From positions 1 through 10,392 of the forward strand of contig CAKUYF010000024.1 in the NCBI GenBank assembly GCA_934702115.1: 10,392 nucleotides of DNA. Direction: 5' to 3'. Within the stretch, counting starts at the first letter, position 1, and every line of letters starts with the position of its first letter. The notes beneath the pieces are model-generated. The model saw nothing but the letters and a program-made list of their open reading frames with translations, did not search any database and was not told the origin of the DNA. This DNA comes from an uncultured Eubacteriales bacterium (GTDB lineage: Bacteria > Bacillota > Clostridia > Oscillospirales > Acutalibacteraceae). This document shows positions 6,184-10,392 of this stretch, in pieces. The position numbers were made by a program, and so were the translations under genes.

Positions 6184-7920
6184 ATGCCATTTATAAATCG
6201 TATTCCCGATAGGCAAATAATATCTGAATTTCAAAATACTGAATTGGAAGCCGGTTATGTATCTTCAATCAATCTTTGGGAAGTAATTATAAAGTTTAAT
6301 GGCGACATAATGAATGTAGGGAAAGAGCTAAATATTGAAGTGGAAATAGTAAGTGATAACTATGCTATAGCTACTCTTACATTAGATAAAATTCCTCTTT
6401 TGATTCGATACTCAGAAGTTGAACACATAGAATCTCCTAAAACTTTAACCCTTAACAGTCTTAAAGTTGCAATAAACAAATCCTGTATAACTACTGTAAA
6501 ATCTCCAGAAGACTTTAACTTATCCGGTCAAGGAGTAATAATTGGAATCATAGATTCGGGAATTGATTACACTCACCCGGATTTTATAAACGAGGACGGA
6601 ACCAGCAGAATACTCTACATATGGGACCAAACTGAAACAGGCAAAATACCTTCAGGTTTCACTCACGGTGCAGAATATACAAATGAAGATATAAATGCTG
6701 CTCTTTCGAGCTCTAATCCTTACGAACTGGTACCGCAAATTGACACTATAGGCCATGGAACCGCTGTGGCCGGAATAGCAGCAGGAAATGGTCGTTCTTC
6801 TAATGGTGAAAACGCAGGAGTAGCACCTAAAGCATCTCTTATAATAGTTAAATTAGGCGAAAAAGGATTACCTTCATTCGCAAGAACAACTGAATTTATG
6901 AGGGCACTAAAATATGTTATAGATAAAGCTAAGGAGCTTAGAATGCCTCTTGCAATAAACATAAGCTATGGCACTAATGACGGCCCGCATAACGGTCAAT
7001 CTCTTTTTGAAGCATTTATAGATGATATGGCTCAAAATTGGAAAACCTCCATAGTTGTCGCTTCGGGAAATGAAGGTGCGGCAGGGCATCACTATGAAGG
7101 TCAAATTAAATCCGGAGAAATGCAAGAAGTATCATTTTTTTACGCAGGAAAATTTTCTTCTTTCTATTTAACTTTATGGAAAAACTTTGTAGATTCAATA
7201 ACAGTTGAACTTGTACTGCCAGGGGGACAGTCTACAGGAGAAATACTCTACTTCGATCTTACACGTACTTACACTATAGGCGATATTTCAGTACTTATAA
7301 ATTACGGTCAACCGCAATTTTACAGTTCATTTCAAGAAATATTTTTTCAAATAAAATCAAATCGCGGTACCCCTCCTGTAGGAATCTTTACAATCAGAAT
7401 ACGTGCCGCCCAAGTAGTAGACGGAAGATACAATATTTATCTTCCTACCGTTGAAGAAGTATCTGAAGAGACATCTTTTACAATTTCAAGCACAAATACT
7501 ACTCTTACTCTTCCTTCAACTGCTTTAAAAGTAATAACCGTTGGAGGATATGATTCATCTCGGAATATTATATCAGGATTTTCCGGAAGAGGTTATACTT
7601 TAAATGTGGTTTATACAAAACCTGATTTAGTAGCTCCTTCAGTTGGAATAGTTACAACAAAAGTAAATGGAGGATATACTACTTTCAGCGGAACCAGTAT
7701 GGCCGCTCCTTTCGTAACTGGATCAGTAGCTTTAATGATGCAGTGGGGAATAATAGATCTTAATGACCCTTTTTTATACGGTGAAAGAATAAAAGCTTAT
7801 CTTAAACTCGGAGCAAGACGTAACGAAAATATTTCTTATCCCAATAATGCGTGGGGGTATGGAAGCCTTTGTCTGGCAGATACTATGGCACAGCTAAGAA
7901 ATTTTAACGGTTATCCATAA
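6184..7920 (+). CDS. S8 subtilisin-like serine protease, Csp-like type, first of a tandem pair
   Basis: This 578-residue subtilase has all catalytic residues visible: Asp124 in IIDSGIDYTHPDF, His191 in GHGTAVAG, oxyanion Asn296 in ASGNEG and Ser505 in SGTSMAAP. About 110 residues precede the catalytic domain and probably form a prodomain or intramolecular chaperone. About 209 residues separate Asn296 from Ser505, against some 66 in subtilisin. The extra segment (about 305-440, beta-rich, with LVLPGGQSTGEI) fits the jelly-roll insert known from the Clostridium perfringens germination protease CspB. There is no signal peptide or membrane segment. Known Csp proteases activate the cortex hydrolase SleC, but Csp-like subtilases also occur outside that setting and no SleC is in the window. 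GGAGGGG (6168-6174) precedes the ATG by nine bases. The paralogue follows after 25 bases. Confidence 0.93.
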   Translation: MPFINRIPDRQIISEFQNTELEAGYVSSINLWEVIIKFNGDIMNVGKELNIEVEIVSDNYAIATLTLDKIPLLIRYSEVEHIESPKTLTLNSLKVAINKSCITTVKSPEDFNLSGQGVIIGIIDSGIDYTHPDFINEDGTSRILYIWDQTETGKIPSGFTHGAEYTNEDINAALSSSNPYELVPQIDTIGHGTAVAGIAAGNGRSSNGENAGVAPKASLIIVKLGEKGLPSFARTTEFMRALKYVIDKAKELRMPLAINISYGTNDGPHNGQSLFEAFIDDMAQNWKTSIVVASGNEGAAGHHYEGQIKSGEMQEVSFFYAGKFSSFYLTLWKNFVDSITVELVLPGGQSTGEILYFDLTRTYTIGDISVLINYGQPQFYSSFQEIFFQIKSNRGTPPVGIFTIRIRAAQVVDGRYNIYLPTVEEVSEETSFTISSTNTTLTLPSTALKVITVGGYDSSRNIISGFSGRGYTLNVVYTKPDLVAPSVGIVTTKVNGGYTTFSGTSMAAPFVTGSVALMMQWGIIDLNDPFLYGERIKAYLKLGARRNENISYPNNAWGYGSLCLADTMAQLRNFNGYP

Positions 7921-7934
7921 TCAACTATAGAATC

Positions 7935-7940
7935 AGGTGA
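7935..7940 (+). promoter_or_regulatory. Ribosome binding site deciding the start of the second subtilase
   Basis: AGGTGA lies five bases before the ATG at 7946. The in-frame GTG at 7937 is part of this site and has no good site of its own, so the ATG is the likelier start, three codons later. Confidence 0.7.
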
Positions 7941-7945
7941 ACTAC

Positions 7946-9661
7946 ATGGAAAATTTAACAGACGAACAAATTCAACAAATGCCTTTAAATGAATTTATAA
8001 AGCTGCCTTATACAGTAAGCTTTTATTACTGGTATACTCCTGAATTCCAAGATTTCATTTCTCAACGTCCTTACATAAGACTAGGTACTGTATTATCAAA
8101 TTATATTGCAATACTTTATACTACAGAAAATCATATGGAAGAAATATTTAAAGAATTGGGATACGATGTCTTAAATGTTTATCCGGAAATTTACGGATTA
8201 ACCGGTAGAGATGCTTTAGAAGCGGCAGAAATAATAAGAGTACAGGAAAGACCATATCTTAATTTAACAGGCAAAGGAGTAACTATAGCATTTATTGATA
8301 CCGGTATAGATTATACAAGCCAGGCATTTAAGTATGAAGACGGTACTACAAAAATAAAATATATATGGGATCAAACTATTGAATCCCAACCCGAAGAAGA
8401 TACTCTTTTCGGTACTGTTTATACTCAAGAGCAAATTAATTCCGCACTTCAGTCAGAACAACCTTATACCATAGTGCCACATCGTGATACCGTAGGGCAC
8501 GGTACATTTTTGGCCTCGGTAGCAGCGGGAAGAGAATATCAAGATTTTATAGGTGCTGCTCCCGACTCAAATATAATAGCAGTAAAATTAAAAGGTGCAA
8601 GCGATTACTATAGAAAACAATTTTTGGTTCCAAAAGATCAAGAAAACGCTTTCGAATCTATAGATATTATGTTAGGAATAAATTTTGCCATAAATCGGTC
8701 TATACAATTAAATACCCCTTGCGTTATATGCCTAGGCATAGGAAGTAACTTTGGAGCACATAATGGACGTAATAGATTAGAAGGTTTTATATCGTTTGTT
8801 ACAAATGCAATAGGAATATCGGTATGCAGTGCTGTGGGTAATGAAAGCAATGCCAGACATCATACAGACGGAACACTTACAAAAAATGACGATTTTTTTC
8901 CTGTTGAAATAAGAGTAGGAGAAAAAGCTAAGTCCTTAAGCGTTTACATTTGGTATAAAGGATGGGATAAAATATCCTTTTCTTTAAAATCACCTACAGG
9001 AGAAATCATAAATCGTATGCCTTTTTTCGTAGGAACAAACTATCAAAAAAGACTTATCTTTGAAAAATCGTTAGTAAAAATTTTATATCATCAAAACGGT
9101 AATAGATTTTCTATAATACAAATAGAAGATATCGTCCCCGGAATCTGGGAAATTCGTTTACACGGAGATGTAATAATTGACGGAAAATTTCACGCTTGGC
9201 TTCCTATGACAGGATTTATAAGCCCCGATGTAGAATTTGTATCCCCTACCCCTAATTATACAATTGTTATTCCCTCTACTTCGACCGGAACTATTGCTGT
9301 AGGTGCATATAATCACAAAGAAAACAGCCTATATATTAACAGCTCATGGGGTCCAACAGAAACTTTAAAAGTAGCACCTGATTTTGTAGCACCGGGAGTG
9401 AACGTATCCGGGTTCTTCCCCTTCGGTATGGGAACTATGACGGGTACAAGTGTATCATCAGCAATAACCGCCGGTGCTTCAGCTTTGTTCTTCCAGTGGG
9501 CAATCGTCCAAGAAAACGCTCCGTATACCACAGGAAATCGTCTCCGTACAATTTTAATCAGAGGCTGCAGCAGAGAAAATGGCAGAGAATACCCAAATGC
9601 TCAGTGGGGATACGGAACTTTAAATCTTATAGAAACTTTCAATACTTTAAGAGAAGACTAA
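7946..9661 (+). CDS. S8 subtilisin-like serine protease, Csp-like type, second of a tandem pair
   Basis: The protein has 571 residues from the preferred ATG. The catalytic set is complete: Asp118 in FIDTGIDYT, His185 in DTVGHGT, Asn299 in VGNESNARHH and Ser502 in TGTSVSSAITAG. Compared with the first copy, the HPDF after the Asp motif is replaced by SQAF, and GTSMAAP by GTSVSSA, which I recall as common in Csp-like enzymes. The prodomain (about 1-100) differs strongly from that of the first copy, while the catalytic core aligns throughout (shared YIWDQT, GHGT, WGYG). The beta-rich insert lies at about 310-440. It has no export signal. The gene starts 25 bases after the first protease, so the two are probably co-transcribed and arose by tandem duplication. 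Its stop overlaps the end of convergent pgeF. Substrate and site of action are unknown. Confidence 0.93.
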   Translation: MENLTDEQIQQMPLNEFIKLPYTVSFYYWYTPEFQDFISQRPYIRLGTVLSNYIAILYTTENHMEEIFKELGYDVLNVYPEIYGLTGRDALEAAEIIRVQERPYLNLTGKGVTIAFIDTGIDYTSQAFKYEDGTTKIKYIWDQTIESQPEEDTLFGTVYTQEQINSALQSEQPYTIVPHRDTVGHGTFLASVAAGREYQDFIGAAPDSNIIAVKLKGASDYYRKQFLVPKDQENAFESIDIMLGINFAINRSIQLNTPCVICLGIGSNFGAHNGRNRLEGFISFVTNAIGISVCSAVGNESNARHHTDGTLTKNDDFFPVEIRVGEKAKSLSVYIWYKGWDKISFSLKSPTGEIINRMPFFVGTNYQKRLIFEKSLVKILYHQNGNRFSIIQIEDIVPGIWEIRLHGDVIIDGKFHAWLPMTGFISPDVEFVSPTPNYTIVIPSTSTGTIAVGAYNHKENSLYINSSWGPTETLKVAPDFVAPGVNVSGFFPFGMGTMTGTSVSSAITAGASALFFQWAIVQENAPYTTGNRLRTILIRGCSRENGREYPNAQWGYGTLNLIETFNTLRED

Positions 9662-10392
9662 TCAATAAAAATAAATGCACAATTTGTTCCACGTTTACCT
9701 TCTGTAAACCTATGGGAGAACAGCAAATCATGATTGCACATAGTGCAAACATCTGATTTAAAAATATTTTCATTTTTCAATCCTTCTTTTAAAAGAAGGC
9801 CTCTATTTACTTCTAATAAATCTATATAAACTTTATTATCGTTTTTAGAAGATCGAATAAACGTATTCTGAATATTCAAATCAGAAAAATGCTCTAAAAG
9901 AGATTCAGAAACTTCAAAGCAACAGCTACCTATTCCCGGTCCTATTGCACATACTATATCTGAAAGCGAAGAATTATACTCAGATACAAATTTTCTGGCA
10001 AGCTTTCCGGCGATGTTTTGTACCGTTCCTCTCCAGCCTGCATGGGCTAACCCGACTACCTTTTTGGACACATCAATCATATATATAGCTATGCAGTCCG
10101 CATGAAAAGTAGTTAGAACAATTCCAGTTTCATCTGTAACCAATCCATCAGTCTCTTCAAACTGAGTAAAGTCATTTCGATTAAGATCTTTTTTACTGAC
10201 TTTCATTATGGTATCCTTATGGACTTGAGAGGTTAAAGCCAATTTATTTTTTTGGATTCCCAAACAAGTACAAAATATATCATAATTTTCACTTACATTT
10301 TCCGACGTATCTCCAACTGAAAAGCTTAAATTTAACGATTTAAATTCATTCCTACTTACTCCACCTATCCTAGTAGAGTAACCGTGTTTTAT
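9658..10392 (-). CDS. pgeF: PgeF/YlmD laccase-domain protein (purine nucleoside phosphorylase family), 5' end outside the window
   Basis: The reading frame stays open to the right edge and already encodes family sequence there: KHGYSTRIGGVS, SLNLSFSVGD and ENYDIFC precede the TTG at 10263. That TTG is therefore internal, and the real start is off the window. Of about 260 residues usual for the family, 244 are visible. The three zinc ligands, counted from the window edge, are His58 in TSQVHKD, Cys100 in FHADCIAI and His117 in LAHAGWRGT. AIGPGIGSCCFEVS and FTEGKRGTNCAFI also match. Members (YfiH/PgeF, YlmD, human LACC1) were first called multicopper polyphenol oxidases; purine nucleoside phosphorylase/adenosine deaminase activity has since been reported for LACC1-type proteins, and peptidoglycan editing for E. 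coli PgeF. The TAG stop overlaps the subtilase stop by four bases. Confidence 0.93.
   Translation of the reverse strand: MKHGYSTRIGGVSRNEFKSLNLSFSVGDTSENVSENYDIFCTCLGIQKNKLALTSQVHKDTIMKVSKKDLNRNDFTQFEETDGLVTDETGIVLTTFHADCIAIYMIDVSKKVVGLAHAGWRGTVQNIAGKLARKFVSEYNSSLSDIVCAIGPGIGSCCFEVSESLLEHFSDLNIQNTFIRSSKNDNKVYIDLLEVNRGLLLKEGLKNENIFKSDVCTMCNHDLLFSHRFTEGKRGTNCAFIFID
9782..9799. repeat. Perfect 18-base palindrome inside pgeF
   Basis: CCTTCTTTTAAAAGAAGG reads the same on both strands. It lies in coding sequence about 120 bases from the shared gene ends. There is no T-tract on either side, so it is not a normal intrinsic terminator. In AT-rich DNA of this length, one such palindrome by chance is not very surprising. 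Confidence 0.4.

Noticed and set aside
6720..7125. Two minus-strand frames inside the first subtilase gene
   Set aside because: Both are antisense to the conserved His and Asn motif regions and have no independent support.
7937..7939. GTG as the start of the second subtilase
   Set aside because: It lies inside the AGGTGA ribosome site for the ATG at 7946, which is the better start.
8638..9531. Two minus-strand frames inside the second subtilase gene
   Set aside because: They are shadows of protease coding sequence.
9496..9756. Plus-strand frame crossing the subtilase/pgeF junction
   Set aside because: It runs out of frame through the protease end and antisense to pgeF; there is no ribosome site and no recognisable domain.
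9782..9799. Palindrome in pgeF as a bidirectional terminator for the convergent pair
   Set aside because: There is no T-tract on either strand, and the AT-rich centre leaves only a short stable stem.

Overview
The window is low in GC (roughly one third by eye), uses strong purine-rich Shine-Dalgarno sites with ATG, GTG and TTG starts, and carries genes typical of anaerobic, probably spore-forming Firmicutes. Clostridia is the best guess; the sequence does not support a genus. I see no tRNA, rRNA, CRISPR array, insertion sequence or phage gene. Most of the window looks like ordinary chromosome.

Left block (1-3068, minus strand): a compact operon read leftwards from a good vegetative promoter. 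Its order is thyX (flavin-dependent thymidylate synthase), a divergent thymidylate kinase, a DUF2156/phosphatidylglycerol lysyltransferase C-terminal-domain protein, and a GNAT acetyltransferase cut by the window edge. The first two genes encode consecutive steps, dUMP to dTMP to dTDP. The last three are packed with 1-base overlaps or 2-base gaps.

Middle block (3069-5973, plus strand): a small membrane-anchored protein with a BofC C-terminal-like domain, the AAA+ ATPase YifB (ComM family) with its own promoter, and an exported protein of unknown family. No clear intrinsic terminator follows the first two. A clear one (6077-6119) separates the unknown exported protein from what follows.

Right block (6120-10392): two tandem, paralogous subtilases of the clostridial Csp-like S8 type, both with intact catalytic residues, a long insert before the catalytic serine, and no signal peptide. 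They run tail-to-tail into pgeF (laccase-domain/YlmD family). The two stop codons overlap by 4 bases. pgeF is cut by the right edge, and its coding frame extends upstream of the apparent TTG at 10263 to the end of the window.

The BofC-like domain and the Csp-like proteases both hint at sporulation or germination, but neither proves it. The parts most worth a second look are the tandem, apparently active Csp-like pair and the unidentified exported protein just upstream. I do not see convincing evidence for a wholly new multi-gene system.
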